This document shows positions 44,023-52,971 of a stretch of 64,000 nucleotides of DNA, in pieces. The translations under genes and the position numbers were made by a program. This DNA comes from Flavobacterium kayseriense. GTDB taxonomy: Bacteria; Bacteroidota; Bacteroidia; Flavobacteriales; Flavobacteriaceae. The stretch is from positions 1,114,744-1,178,743 of the forward strand of contig NZ_JACRUI010000001.1 of the NCBI RefSeq assembly GCF_014305095.1, written 5' to 3'. Within the stretch, counting starts at the first letter, position 1. Every line of letters starts with the position of its first letter. The notes under the pieces are model-generated. The model did no database searches and was not told the DNA's origin. It saw only the letters and a program-made list of their open reading frames with translations.

Positions 44023-45474
44023 CTATTTAAAAAACCGAACATGTTTATCATTAATAGCGTCAAAACGCAACATTTTGTAATCCAAAATATAATTTTGGTA
44101 CATGCGCCAAGGAGCTTTGTTTCCTTGACTAGGTAACGTTTTAGCAGCTCTAATAATATAACCGGAGTTGAGGTTGAGTAATGGAACGGGTTGTAAGTTT
44201 GATTCTATTACTTGAGATTGTACTGCTTTGTAATTCTTTTTGTCTAAATAGTTCAGCATTCGAGAAATATATTCGCTCGTTAAATCGCTTTTTAGTGTCC
44301 AAGAAGCATTGGTATACCCAACAAAAATAAAGAAGTTAGGCAAATCATTTAGCATTAATCCTTTATATACAAAGGATTTCGAAACGTCAAATGGTTGCGA
44401 GTCGATTTGAAATTGTACACCTCCAAAAGCAACTAGATCGAGTCCTGTGGCAGTAATAATAATGTCAGCGTCTAAGGTTTGTCCAGATTTCAAAACTATT
44501 CCGTTGGGTACGAATCGATCGATATGATCGGTAACCACAGCTGCTTTTCCTTTTCGGATGGCTTTAAAAAAATCACCATTTGGAGCAATACAAAAACGTT
44601 GTTCCCATGGATTATAGTTTGGAATAAAATGTGGATCAACAGGAAAGTCTCCTAATCCTTTTTTTGCCCCGTTGATGATGAAATTTTTCATCTTCTCTGG
44701 ATAATACTTGCAGAGATTGTAAAACACAATGGTGTACAAGATATTTTTGCACCTAATTAATCGGTAAGCTATTTTCCGCGGAAACAGCCGCTTTAATTTC
44801 GCCGCCATTTTATCATGATTGGGTAAGGCCGCGATATAAGTTGGAGAACGCTGTAGCATAGTAACCTGTTCTGCATCGGCGGCTAGTTCGGGAACAATAG
44901 TGACCGCAGTTGCACCGCTACCAATAATCACAATTTTTTTATTGGCGACAGCCAAATCTTTAGGCCATTGTTGCGGATGAATTATCGGGCCTTGAAAAAG
45001 TGATTCGTCTTTGAATTCTGGTCGATAACCTTTGGTGTAATTGTAATAGCCACTGCAACTAAAGATAAACTGGCAAGTATAAATAGTCTCTTCAGCAGTG
45101 ACTGGGTTTGCGGCCGTAATGGTCCACAGTTTAGTCTGACTGTCAAAATTAAAAGTCACCGCCTTTTGTTGGTACAAAATATGATCTCTAACCTTGTATT
45201 CATCAGCGGCTTCATTAATGTATTTTAGTATAGAAGGTCCATCAGCAAATGATTTTTGGTCTTCCCAAGTTTTAAAGGAATAGCCAAAAGTATACATATC
45301 GGAATCTGATCGAATTCCTGGATATTGAAATAAACTCCAAGTTCCTCCAACCTCAGTACGTGCCTCGAGGATAAGATAGGTCTTGTTTGGGTTTTTTCTA
45401 GACAAATGGCAAGCTGCACCAATTCCTGATAATCCTGCGCCAATAATTATAATATCCCTATGATTGGAATTCAT
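44023..45474 (-). CDS. Flavin-containing monooxygenase (Baeyer-Villiger type)
   Basis: A 483-residue FAD- and NADPH-dependent monooxygenase. The FAD motif is GAGLSGIGAACHL near residues 13-25 and the NADPH motif GSGATAVTIVPELA near 189-202. The Baeyer-Villiger fingerprint FQGPIIHPQQWP is near 163-174. WSLFQYPGIRSDSDMYTF is also typical. Such enzymes insert oxygen next to ketones or oxidise soft nucleophiles; the natural substrate is unknown. It lies upstream of the MFS gene on the same strand. The two may form a small operon. Confidence 0.9.
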   Translation of the reverse strand: MNSNHRDIIIIGAGLSGIGAACHLSRKNPNKTYLILEARTEVGGTWSLFQYPGIRSDSDMYTFGYSFKTWEDQKSFADGPSILKYINEAADEYKVRDHILYQQKAVTFNFDSQTKLWTITAANPVTAEETIYTCQFIFSCSGYYNYTKGYRPEFKDESLFQGPIIHPQQWPKDLAVANKKIVIIGSGATAVTIVPELAADAEQVTMLQRSPTYIAALPNHDKMAAKLKRLFPRKIAYRLIRCKNILYTIVFYNLCKYYPEKMKNFIINGAKKGLGDFPVDPHFIPNYNPWEQRFCIAPNGDFFKAIRKGKAAVVTDHIDRFVPNGIVLKSGQTLDADIIITATGLDLVAFGGVQFQIDSQPFDVSKSFVYKGLMLNDLPNFFIFVGYTNASWTLKSDLTSEYISRMLNYLDKKNYKAVQSQVIESNLQPVPLLNLNSGYIIRAAKTLPSQGNKAPWRMYQNYILDYKMLRFDAINDKHVRFFK

Positions 45475-45536
45475 TTTGTGTTTTTTGAAAATAATGCTCG
45501 TGCAAAATACAAATAGATAGCATAAAAAGCACCATT

Positions 45537-45570
45537 ATAATTTTACTAATAATGGTGCTTGAAATTGACT
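45537..45570 (-). terminator. Terminator after the PLP-enzyme gene
   Basis: AAGCACCATTAT pairs with ATAATGGTGCTT around a 10-base loop. On the minus strand the stem is followed by a U-rich stretch. It separates the PLP-enzyme gene from the monooxygenase gene. Confidence 0.7.
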
Positions 45571-45626
45571 TTGCTTTTGTGCAATAAAACCAGCTAAAAT
45601 TCTAAAGTAGCAATCAAGTTGTTGTT

Positions 45627-47471
45627 TTACATGCTTTTGATAAATTCTAAAAATATTTTTTTATGTAAATCCAAATCTAAGTCTGGTGAAAGTGAGGCGC
45701 GTACAATATAATCTTTGTCTCCTTCTTTAGTTGTTCCCTGCGTAGAAGTTGCTGGAATAGTCCAATAACATCCTTTTAGCTGGCCATAGCTGACGCAGAA
45801 TTTACTCTCGTTAGGAATTTTAGTGATCATTAAGTTGATTAACTTCAGATTCAGTTCTCGCTTGTGAGATTCTTTCTCCTCTGGAGTATTTCCTTTTGTC
45901 GGCAGGTCTATAGAAAAAACAGAAGGTGTGAATCCTTGGCTGGCTAGTTCTTCAGACACAAAGTTAATTTTGGCATCTGGCAATTCCTTTGTAATAAAAT
46001 TGACAAATTCGCGCGTGTTTGTATACGCATGAGCAATTCTTTGGTTCATAGATGGTAACTGCTTCGCCAATATAGCATATTGCAGGTCAGTTGCCTCGTT
46101 GTCACATAGCGCTAAATGCAACGCTATCTTTTCCATTAAAGCGATTGTTTTTTCATTTCCAACACAATAGCCAGCAGTACATTTTCCGCCGCTTGGGAAT
46201 TTAGATCCACTAGCAAACGAAATGGTTCTTACGGCTGCAAGTATGTCTTCTTTTCCAAGAAAGTGAACGTTAGGACAAAACGTTTGGTCCAATATAAAAA
46301 CAGGATCAATCGCTTTTGTGCCAGTTGCCGTTGTGCGTTCTTGAGTTAAAGCATTTTTAAGATCGATAAGGTTGGGAACTTCAACTCTTGGATTGGTTGG
46401 AATCTCAGCAATGATATAAGGCACCGCGTCTTCTAATGCGATTTGAGTTAATACGCTATCAATACTTTGTACCATATCATTATCGCCATCAACAAGTAAG
46501 TCCACAATTGAAACATTATCAAGTGCTTCAGCAACGCGTCTTGCTTGATCGTTTGTGCCTCCGTAGCAGTTAGGCGGTACAACGATTTTTATAGCTTTGT
46601 TTGGGTGATTCACGGCGGCATCATGAATCAGTCCCATCATAATAGCATACTGAATAGATAATCCGCTTGATGCCACAAGTGGTTCAATATTAGTATTTGT
46701 TATTTTTTTAATTTCGGCCAAAACTGCTTTCTTATCTGTTGTTACAGTGCTTTCTGTTGGTGCAATAGCTTTTTGCGAAGCAAGAGATTGCAGGGCGATT
46801 AAGGAATCAGCAGGCGTCATGGCCACCGTTTCTCTGCGGCGTACATGCTGAATTGCAGCAACATAACTCTCGTTCTTCGCTCCATTAACTACTAGAATAC
46901 TTCCTAGTTCTCCATAAAGACTGATGTGAAAATCGACAGTAGCTGGAATAGCAATTTTGCCAAGATTATCTTCATTAGTGATCAATATAGTGGTGTTAGT
47001 CGAAGACGGAATCAAACTACTATCTGCTATTTGTTTTAATTCAAATTGATAACCGTAAATGTTTTTAACGATTTCAGTTTTAAAACAATTAGGCAATTCT
47101 CCTATGTGATAAATGCTAGTTGATTTATGGTCTAAGCTGTTTTTACGTAAAACCGCTAGGATGGGAGTAGTCTTTGAAGCAAAACTAATTACATTATCAG
47201 ACTTCAAGTGGTTTATCTTAGCGATAGCCCATTCTAATACGCAAGACAAAGGATGCCCTAGTCTAATGTAGTCATAGGCAGTTGGCAGATTATCTAAAGC
47301 TTCAGTAGTGGCCTTGTTTGAGTTGTATAACGCTTCGAACTGGGCTAAGAACTGTGTTTTGGCAAGTTTTTCCTCGTAAATATCCAACCTATGCGTAGTG
47401 GTGGTGAGCCAACCGGTAGGCATATTGGTAAGTACTTGTTGTATATAAGGGTGTATTAAATTGTCGTTCAT
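45627..47471 (-). CDS. PLP-dependent Cys/Met metabolism enzyme with long N-terminal region
   Basis: A 614-residue protein whose C-terminal two thirds (from about 230) resemble the cystathionine gamma-synthase/beta-lyase family. Features are VASSGLSIQYAIMMGL, PPNCYGGTNDQARRVAEAL, AEIPTNPRVEVPNL, DQTFCPNVHFLG and the probable PLP lysine in SFASGSKFPSGGKCTAGYC. Ordinary family members have about 390 residues; here some 220 N-terminal residues without a recognised domain are added. Long forms of this kind occur in Bacteroidetes. The exact reaction cannot be assigned. Confidence 0.82.
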   Translation of the reverse strand: MNDNLIHPYIQQVLTNMPTGWLTTTTHRLDIYEEKLAKTQFLAQFEALYNSNKATTEALDNLPTAYDYIRLGHPLSCVLEWAIAKINHLKSDNVISFASKTTPILAVLRKNSLDHKSTSIYHIGELPNCFKTEIVKNIYGYQFELKQIADSSLIPSSTNTTILITNEDNLGKIAIPATVDFHISLYGELGSILVVNGAKNESYVAAIQHVRRRETVAMTPADSLIALQSLASQKAIAPTESTVTTDKKAVLAEIKKITNTNIEPLVASSGLSIQYAIMMGLIHDAAVNHPNKAIKIVVPPNCYGGTNDQARRVAEALDNVSIVDLLVDGDNDMVQSIDSVLTQIALEDAVPYIIAEIPTNPRVEVPNLIDLKNALTQERTTATGTKAIDPVFILDQTFCPNVHFLGKEDILAAVRTISFASGSKFPSGGKCTAGYCVGNEKTIALMEKIALHLALCDNEATDLQYAILAKQLPSMNQRIAHAYTNTREFVNFITKELPDAKINFVSEELASQGFTPSVFSIDLPTKGNTPEEKESHKRELNLKLINLMITKIPNESKFCVSYGQLKGCYWTIPATSTQGTTKEGDKDYIVRASLSPDLDLDLHKKIFLEFIKSM

Positions 47472-47612
47472 GATTGAATTTTTAAATCGGGTGCAATTTA
47501 CGTTAATTAGATTTATTTAAAGAATGATGCGTTCATTTGTTGCTTTGGTAGGGAATGAATCGTATTCCTAAAAAATGATATTCTGAGATCAAGAAGGAGC
47601 GCAATGCTTACA

Positions 47613-47795
47613 TTAATCTTTTTTGTCTTGTTGTTCGGATTGATTTTGTTTTTGGTGCGGTAAGCTGTCGCCTACATTCATTCCGGAGGCCATTCCTATC
47701 ATAAAAGCAGTCAGAATTAGTATAATTTTTCTTTTAGCCCAAAGAATAGGTTGCGTCGATTGCTCTAAACGCGATTGTTTTTTTTGTTTATACAT
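47613..47795 (-). CDS. Small membrane-anchored hypothetical protein
   Basis: A 60-residue protein with a basic N-terminus, one hydrophobic helix (KIILILTAFMIGMASGMNV, about 28-46) and a polar Gln/Lys-rich tail. No family is recognised. The helix and charge pattern look like a genuine single-pass protein, but its small size leaves doubt. Confidence 0.5.
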   Translation of the reverse strand: MYKQKKQSRLEQSTQPILWAKRKIILILTAFMIGMASGMNVGDSLPHQKQNQSEQQDKKD

Positions 47796-47870
47796 GGTGT
47801 AAATGATACATGGTTATACATTGTAAATCATGAGTATGCAGGATGATGCATAAATGCGTAGAAGTAATTT

Positions 47871-48239
47871 CTAAGCTACGTATAAACTAGGGTGTGCGCT
47901 GCGAGCGGTAATGGTCTCGTTTAAGAATAGAATTTTGGCAACAATTGAAATAATTTTTTGATACAGTTGGGTTCTGGTTTTTAGGGTGTCCAGAACGCTA
48001 AGGCTGTAGCTAATTGCAAATTTAAGGTATGTTATCGGAATCGAAATTACAGATTGTACCGTTGAAATTTGCGTGAAATGGACTGTTTTTGCGCGAGTCG
48101 TCTTTGTGTCGCTACTTACAATTGCATTTGAAAATTGGTAATATTCAACCGAATTAATTGAATAAACTAAAGCACTATCGTTCACCATCAAGCCAAAAGC
48201 AAGAAAGAGCGCAATAAGATATTTTAGTTGTTTGATCAA
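47871..48239 (-). CDS. Hypothetical exported or membrane protein
   Basis: A 122-residue protein with an N-terminal hydrophobic segment (YLIALFLAFGLMVNDSALVYS) that may be a signal peptide or anchor. No known domain is visible; the rest is moderately hydrophobic with Ser/Thr-rich stretches and ends in ARSAHPSLYVA. It precedes the 60-residue gene by 75 bp on the same strand. Confidence 0.5.
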   Translation of the reverse strand: MIKQLKYLIALFLAFGLMVNDSALVYSINSVEYYQFSNAIVSSDTKTTRAKTVHFTQISTVQSVISIPITYLKFAISYSLSVLDTLKTRTQLYQKIISIVAKILFLNETITARSAHPSLYVA

Positions 48240-48295
48240 TTGACAGGTTTTTAATTTGAAACAAATGTAAGTATTTTATTTAATTGCATTATTTT

Positions 48296-48800
48296 TTTGG
48301 GGAAAGCCAATAATCCAAAGATAGGGTCAATAGCTAAACAAGAGAAAATCAAACTGCTACAGGTGAGCAAATGCAACGAACTGATTAGTTGTGTACGAAC
48401 TATGGTTATGGCAAAGCCAATACTGTTTAATATAGTAAGTGTGGTTCCTTTTATTCTTGGCGGTAGTATTTTGAGTATATAAGGGAGATAGCAATGCGGG
48501 AATCAGCAACTACGTCCCTGCTCCATAATAGTAAGGATACAATAAATAAAGATGCTGAGGGCTGAGTAAATAACAGCGGACAGACTAAGGGAGACTAAGA
48601 AGAGAACAACAAAGCAATGGTAATTGTTTTTTTATTTGCAAAGCTTTCCAACAAATAACCACTGATAACTCAAACGAGTCTACTGGTAACTATGCTAGTA
48701 AAAGATACAATAGGAATGCTGAATTCCACCTCCGGATTTAAACTAATGTAGGCTTTAAGGTTCCATGGTATAAAAGCGCAAAAAGAGTAGAGTTCCCTAC
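48296..48800 (-). pseudogene. Decayed MFS transporter (C-terminal half)
   Basis: On the minus strand this stretch aligns by eye, block after block and in the same order, with the intact MFS gene at about 42830-43310. Examples are the segments around GCTAAACA, ACAATAAATAA, TAGCCACT/TAACCACT and GATACAATAGGAATG against GATAGGATAGGGATG. It carries many stops and indels, so no frame is open. It is a duplicated or once-separate transporter gene now lost. Confidence 0.72.
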
Positions 48801-48850
48801 TTTTTTTGTAGCAAAGTTGATCGTTTGAATTAATACAAACGAGTCAATAT

Positions 48851-49042
48851 ATGGATTACAACAAAATTTATTCGTTACTTGAGTTAGAATTTAATATGCC
48901 TAAAGAGGTGGTTCGTTAGTACAAAAAACCAAAAATTAATGAACGAAGGCTTTCCTTTGATATCCTCGATTGTAATTACTTCATTATCTGTTATGTCTTA
49001 AGAGGAATAATTTCAAAGGCCTGTCTTAATTATAGTTTGTAG
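48851..49042 (+). pseudogene. Possible small broken gene divergent from the MFS pseudogene
   Basis: ATG at 48851 opens 22 codons (MDYNKIYSLLELEFNMPKEV and on), then a TAG at 48917. The same frame runs on for 40 more codons (YKKPKINERRLSFDILDCN...) to TAG at 49042. This looks like a gene with one nonsense change, but no family is recognised. Chance cannot be excluded. Confidence 0.25.
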
Positions 49043-49063
49043 CAACTAAAATATAAAATGATT

Positions 49064-49672
49064 TTAGTTGATTATAAATGGTATATAGCCAGCAGTTTGG
49101 TACTTAGTTATTGCCACTTTTGCTGCTTCTGAAACGAATATGTCATTATACAAGTCAGTTGTGTTAGTGTCGCTAAATACCATGGTTTGTCCGCAAAGAA
49201 TAAATTGCACGCCAACCTTTTGCATTTGATCAATTAGGGAGGCATTGGGGTTAGAGGAATTGAATTTTTTTTGATAAATAGTATTGTTTAAAATTGATAA
49301 ATAAGCCCCTGAGTGGACTATTACGACAGCCTTTAGATTTTTTGGCAAAATTCCGCTAGCGGCATGTAAATTTAAAATTCGTGCAATCTCCTCTAATCCT
49401 TCATTGGGTTTGTCAGACAAGCCTTTGGTTGTTCCGTTCTGCGTAAAATCAAAAAGTAATTTGTACACTTTATTTGCTTCGGGTTTGTCGGTTATATTTT
49501 TCACTGGTAAAACTCCTGTCCACTTTGTTCCTTTTATTAAGGGGTATTCTAAAACGGGAATAAAAGGATCTATCTTGGCTGCTTTACTCTCACGCGCTGA
49601 TGTTTGTGCATTTAAGAACGTAGAGGATAGCACAACGAAAAGAATTAATAGGTTGTTTTTTATGAAATTCAT
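49064..49672 (-). CDS. Exported DsrE-like family protein
   Basis: A 202-residue protein with a signal peptide (ends FLNAQ). A DsrE/DsrF-like fold follows: YKLLFDFTQNG, LEEIARILNLHAASGILPKNLKAVVIVHSGAYLSIL, VQFILCGQTM with a single conserved cysteine, and SEAAKVAITKYQTAGYIPFIIN. In DsrE proteins this cysteine can carry sulfur, but exported Bacteroidetes members are uncharacterised. It stands alone, with AT-rich gaps on both sides. Confidence 0.8.
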   Translation of the reverse strand: MNFIKNNLLILFVVLSSTFLNAQTSARESKAAKIDPFIPVLEYPLIKGTKWTGVLPVKNITDKPEANKVYKLLFDFTQNGTTKGLSDKPNEGLEEIARILNLHAASGILPKNLKAVVIVHSGAYLSILNNTIYQKKFNSSNPNASLIDQMQKVGVQFILCGQTMVFSDTNTTDLYNDIFVSEAAKVAITKYQTAGYIPFIIN

Positions 49673-50063
49673 GATAGATAGTTTAAGTTTATAATAGAAT
49701 TAAATAGTAATAAGGTGATTTAAATTTTCAACGCTAAGATAGTTTTTTTTTAAAGAAAAATAGTTGTTGTAAAGGCAGTAGCGACTTCTGTATATAAACA
49801 CGTCCTAGAGGTAAAGCATTGGATTTCTGTAGATTTTAAATAGTACGACTGATAGCCGCTACTAAATCTCGATTCCACTCGTTTTGACAAGAACTGCATA
49901 TGTTAATAGAGCAGTTTTTGTTTTTATAAATAGTTCTTGGCTAACTCAAAGGTCATTGCGAGGTACGAAGCAATCGCAGCTAGTAAACGCTTTAAAATTG
50001 ATTTTTATTTGTTGCATCTTAGACACGGGTTCCAAAACTAAATAATTTGTATTGCATGATAAC
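49673..50063. other. 391-bp gap with a REP-like repeat
   Basis: No gene is visible. It contains a GTCATTGCGAGG...CAATC repeat (49952-49976) and otherwise AT-rich sequence. Confidence 0.5.
49952..49976. repeat. REP-like repeat, copy 1
   Basis: GTCATTGCGAGG, then TACGAAGCAATCG, a sequence family seen scattered between genes in many bacteria. A diverged copy lies at 50589-50612. Confidence 0.55.
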
Positions 50064-50510
50064 TTAAAATTTTTTCAATTCTAAGTCAAATGAATAAGTT
50101 TTTTTAAATGATGATCTTAGAGCAATTAAAAACAGGAATGGGATAAGTATAGAATATGTAAGTTCTTTACTCTTGAAAATAGTTAAATAGGCAATCCCTA
50201 AAGCATAGGTTAGTACAAACCCTATTGTCAAACCTTTTATTACTTTATGATTTTTAAATTCTGAATTGTTTTCTTTCCAATTTTCTATTATCTCGATAGG
50301 ATGTATTAAGTTTTCATTGGTGATATTCAAATCGAGTACTTTTTCGAAAGTTTTACTTTTTACTGCTAATTTATTTGAGCCTGTATTTGCTTGCAAAGCA
50401 ATTTGGAGATTTTTGCAGTCAAGATTCCCAACTGATTCTCCGTTCAAAAACAATTCATGTCTTCGATTCCAAAAGGAAGCTTTACTTCCAATTCTTATTT
50501 TTCCTTTCAT
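50064..50510 (-). CDS. Hypothetical membrane protein
   Basis: A 148-residue protein with two adjacent hydrophobic helices (GLTIGFVLTYALGIAYLTIF and YSILIPFLFLIALRSSF, about 95-130). A soluble N-terminal region (KIRIGSKASFWNRRHELFLNGESVG) precedes them and a Lys-rich C-terminus follows. The family is unknown. The N-terminal part looks like a small beta domain. It is isolated between repeat-bearing gaps. Confidence 0.6.
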   Translation of the reverse strand: MKGKIRIGSKASFWNRRHELFLNGESVGNLDCKNLQIALQANTGSNKLAVKSKTFEKVLDLNITNENLIHPIEIIENWKENNSEFKNHKVIKGLTIGFVLTYALGIAYLTIFKSKELTYSILIPFLFLIALRSSFKKTYSFDLELKKF

Positions 50511-50588
50511 TGCTAGATGAGGTTAAAAGGGTTTGGGTATTGTAGGATTGCTTTGTTTCTTGCTATGACTTTTTTAGATGATCATATT

Positions 50589-50612
50589 GTTACTGCGAGG
50601 AACAAGGTAATC
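50589..50612. repeat. REP-like repeat, copy 2 (diverged)
   Basis: GTTACTGCGAGGAACAAGG and TAATC match copy 1 at 49952 with a few changes, in the same orientation. Confidence 0.45.
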
Positions 50613-50970
50613 TTGCATCAATTCTTTGTCATTTTAGATAAATAGAAAAAACTTGCCTGTCATGTCTACAGTAAATTTATCAATTGCTTTTCTGTAAATT
50701 GGTTACTGTTTACAATTGATTAGTATCTAGTTTCAAACTATTTATTGTTATTTCTTTAAGCAAAGTAAGTATTATTTTGCCCCGTTTTACCGATGTTTCT
50801 TTTAATAACTGTTTGCCTTATTTCAAGTAGAATAATTTTTATTTAATTATTTGCCAACTACTAATCATAAACGGTGATTATTGTCTTTTGTGAGTCTATC
50901 CAATGCAGTAATTAATCTTACACATTATTAATTTTTATACCGCACAATTCATCCATTTCTAATAGTTACT

Positions 50971-51136
50971 CCTGAATTCAACCCAAGTCTCGCGTGAAGG
51001 ATGGAAGTGAAAATCCTTTTATGCAGCTTAGCAAATAAAAGATTGTAACGTACAGCCTGACCCGCCGTAGAGAAACGAAGGTGGGACACGCCCAAAAGCC
51101 TCTGAAATACGAGTTGATTTTCGGGCTTGAATTAGG
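50971..51136. ncRNA. Candidate structured RNA or mobile repeat upstream of tig
   Basis: The ends are complementary: CCTGAATTCAACCC at 50971-50984 and GGGCTTGAATTAGG at 51123-51136 pair with few gaps. Inside lie hairpins GGATGGAAGTGAAAATCC (50999-51016) and CCCGCC...GGTGGG (51061-51085), and CGCGTG can pair with CACGCC. The GC-rich, ordered stretch stands out from AT-rich flanks. It could be a cis-regulatory RNA of tig, a small RNA or a MITE-like repeat. Confidence 0.45.
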
Positions 51137-51194
51137 CGCAAATTTCTAGTGAAGGTTCAGTCTTAAAAAGCTTGGTTGGCTTCGAAAAATTTTA

Positions 51195-51202
51195 TAATTT
51201 TG
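51195..51202 (+). promoter_or_regulatory. tig promoter, -7 element
   Basis: TAATTTTG fits TAnnTTTG and lies 34 nt before the tig ATG; TTG at 51172-51174 can serve as the -33 element. Confidence 0.55.
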
Positions 51203-51236
51203 CCATCCGAAATTATAATGTAAATTAAAGAAGAAG

Positions 51237-52562
51237 ATGGATATTAAAAGAGTAGCAATAGACGCTGTAAACGAGACGATTGTAATGACAGTGGTTCACA
51301 TGGATTACAAAGGTCAAGTAGCAAAAAGAATAAACGAAAAAATGCCATTGGCAACTGTAAAAGGATTTAGAAAAGGACAAGTTCCTAAAGATCTTGTTGC
51401 AAAACAATACGGTCGTGGTATTAAAGAAGAAGAAGTTAAAAAAGTAGTTGATCTAGCATTAGAGCGTTTCATTCAGTCTGAAAGATTAAATCTTTTAGGT
51501 ACTCCGCTTCCTAAAGTAAACGAAAACTTTGATTGGGATGCTGAAGAATTGACTTTTGAGTACGAAATTGGATTGGTTCCTGACTTTACATTAGACCTAG
51601 AGGCTAAAAATGATATCGTGAAATATGTTGTTACTGCTGATGATAAATTAATCGACGGTCAAGTAGAGCGTATCCAAAAACAATTTGGAACTGCAATTCC
51701 ACAAGAAGTGGTTGCTGCAGATTCTGATGTTACTGGAACTTTTGCAAACGAAGAAAAAGGAATTAACAACGCAACTACTATCGCTGCTGATCTTTTTAAA
51801 GACAAAGCGACTTTTGATATATTCATTGGTAAAAAAGTAGGTGACGTCGTTACTGTAAATACTAAAGGTTTATTTGAAGACGACCACCAATTGATGGACG
51901 TTATGAAAGTTGCTCATGATGATGTGCATGGTTTAGAAGTTGATGTGACTTTTACAATCGAAGCGATCAACACGGCTGAATTAGCTGAATTAAACCAAGA
52001 ATTGTTTGATAAATTGTTTGGTGCAGGAAATGTAGCTACACTAGACGAATTGAAAGCAAAAATTAAAGAGGATGCTGAAGCGCAATTTGCAACGCAAGCA
52101 GACCAAAAGTTATTAGCTGATGTTACTGATTTCTTGATCGAAAGCACAAAATTTGATTTGCCAGCTGAGTTCTTGAAAAAATGGTTGCAAACAGTAGGAG
52201 AGAAAAAATTATCTCCTGAAGAAGCTGAGGTTGAGTATGCACGTTCTGAGAAAGGATTGCGTTTTCAATTGATCGAAGGTAGAGCTATGGCGCAGTCTGA
52301 CATCAAAATCACTTTTGAAGACCTAAAAACGTTTACTACAAAAAACATCCGTCAGCAAATGGCACAATTCGGACAAACAAATCCTACGGACGAAGAAGTT
52401 CAAGGAATTGTTGCGAGAGTTTTGTCTAACCAAGACGAAGTAAAAAGACTTTCTGATCAAGTAGTTGCTGAGAAATTATTGGAAGTGTTTAAAGAAAAAG
52501 CAAACCCAACAACTAAAGAAGTTACTTACGATGAATTTATCGCTGCGTCTTACGGAGAATAA
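51237..52562 (+). CDS. tig: Trigger factor
   Basis: Ribosome-bound chaperone and peptidyl-prolyl isomerase. The 441-residue protein has the ribosome-binding signature GFRKGQVPKDLVAKQYG (about residues 43-59). A diverged FKBP-like middle follows (about 140-240), then a long helical C-terminal arm (LDELKAKIKEDAEAQFATQADQKL to the end). Length and order are normal for Bacteroidetes. It is upstream of clpP and clpX, as in many bacteria, although a terminator separates it from clpP here. Confidence 0.95.
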   Translation: MDIKRVAIDAVNETIVMTVVHMDYKGQVAKRINEKMPLATVKGFRKGQVPKDLVAKQYGRGIKEEEVKKVVDLALERFIQSERLNLLGTPLPKVNENFDWDAEELTFEYEIGLVPDFTLDLEAKNDIVKYVVTADDKLIDGQVERIQKQFGTAIPQEVVAADSDVTGTFANEEKGINNATTIAADLFKDKATFDIFIGKKVGDVVTVNTKGLFEDDHQLMDVMKVAHDDVHGLEVDVTFTIEAINTAELAELNQELFDKLFGAGNVATLDELKAKIKEDAEAQFATQADQKLLADVTDFLIESTKFDLPAEFLKKWLQTVGEKKLSPEEAEVEYARSEKGLRFQLIEGRAMAQSDIKITFEDLKTFTTKNIRQQMAQFGQTNPTDEEVQGIVARVLSNQDEVKRLSDQVVAEKLLEVFKEKANPTTKEVTYDEFIAASYGE

Positions 52563-52585
52563 ATTTAGTCTTTCAAGTGCTAAAG

Positions 52586-52603
52586 TCGAAAGTCAAAAGT
52601 CCC
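52586..52603. repeat. GTCGAAAGTCAAAAGTCC repeat, copy 1
   Basis: This 18-base string recurs exactly at 53654-53671, on the other side of clpP. Related GACTTTAGACTTT runs lie at about 52941-52960 and 53690-53726. Confidence 0.75.
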
Positions 52604-52674
52604 ACAACGGTCTTAGATTAGTAAAATTTTATGATTTGATTACAAAGACGAAATAATAAAAAATAAGTATATTT

Positions 52675-52712
52675 GAGCGTCAAAAGAATTTTTTCTTTGA
52701 CGCTCTTTTGTT
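52675..52712 (+). terminator. Terminator after tig
   Basis: GAGCGTCAAA and TTTGACGCTC form a 10-bp stem with an 11-base loop and are followed by TTTTGTTT. Confidence 0.8.
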
Positions 52713-52971
52713 TGAATCAATTTTGAAGCTAATCCAGCTATCCGTTGCAAGTTTTTTCATCTGTTTTAATTTTTCTTTATTCCTGTAAGAGCTTCTTTCA
52801 GTCGCTTTACAAGAATAGAAAAAATAGTAAACAGCTATCAAAAAGCTTTACACTATTATCTGGGCTAGAAAAGAAGACAAATTGACATCATTTGAATTTA
52901 GGGTATGAACTTTGACTCACGAATAATGTAACTTTCAGACTTTAGACTTTCAAACTTTTAAACTTATAAAA

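Larger units (their letters stand above)
50511..51236. other. 726-bp gap upstream of tig
   Basis: No protein gene is supported. It holds the second REP-like copy (50589-50612), an AT-rich middle, a candidate structured RNA or repeat (50971-51136) and the tig promoter. Confidence 0.5.

Noticed and set aside
48297..48482. A plus-strand frame of 61 codons
   Set aside because: It is antisense to the decayed MFS gene and shows no protein-like pattern.
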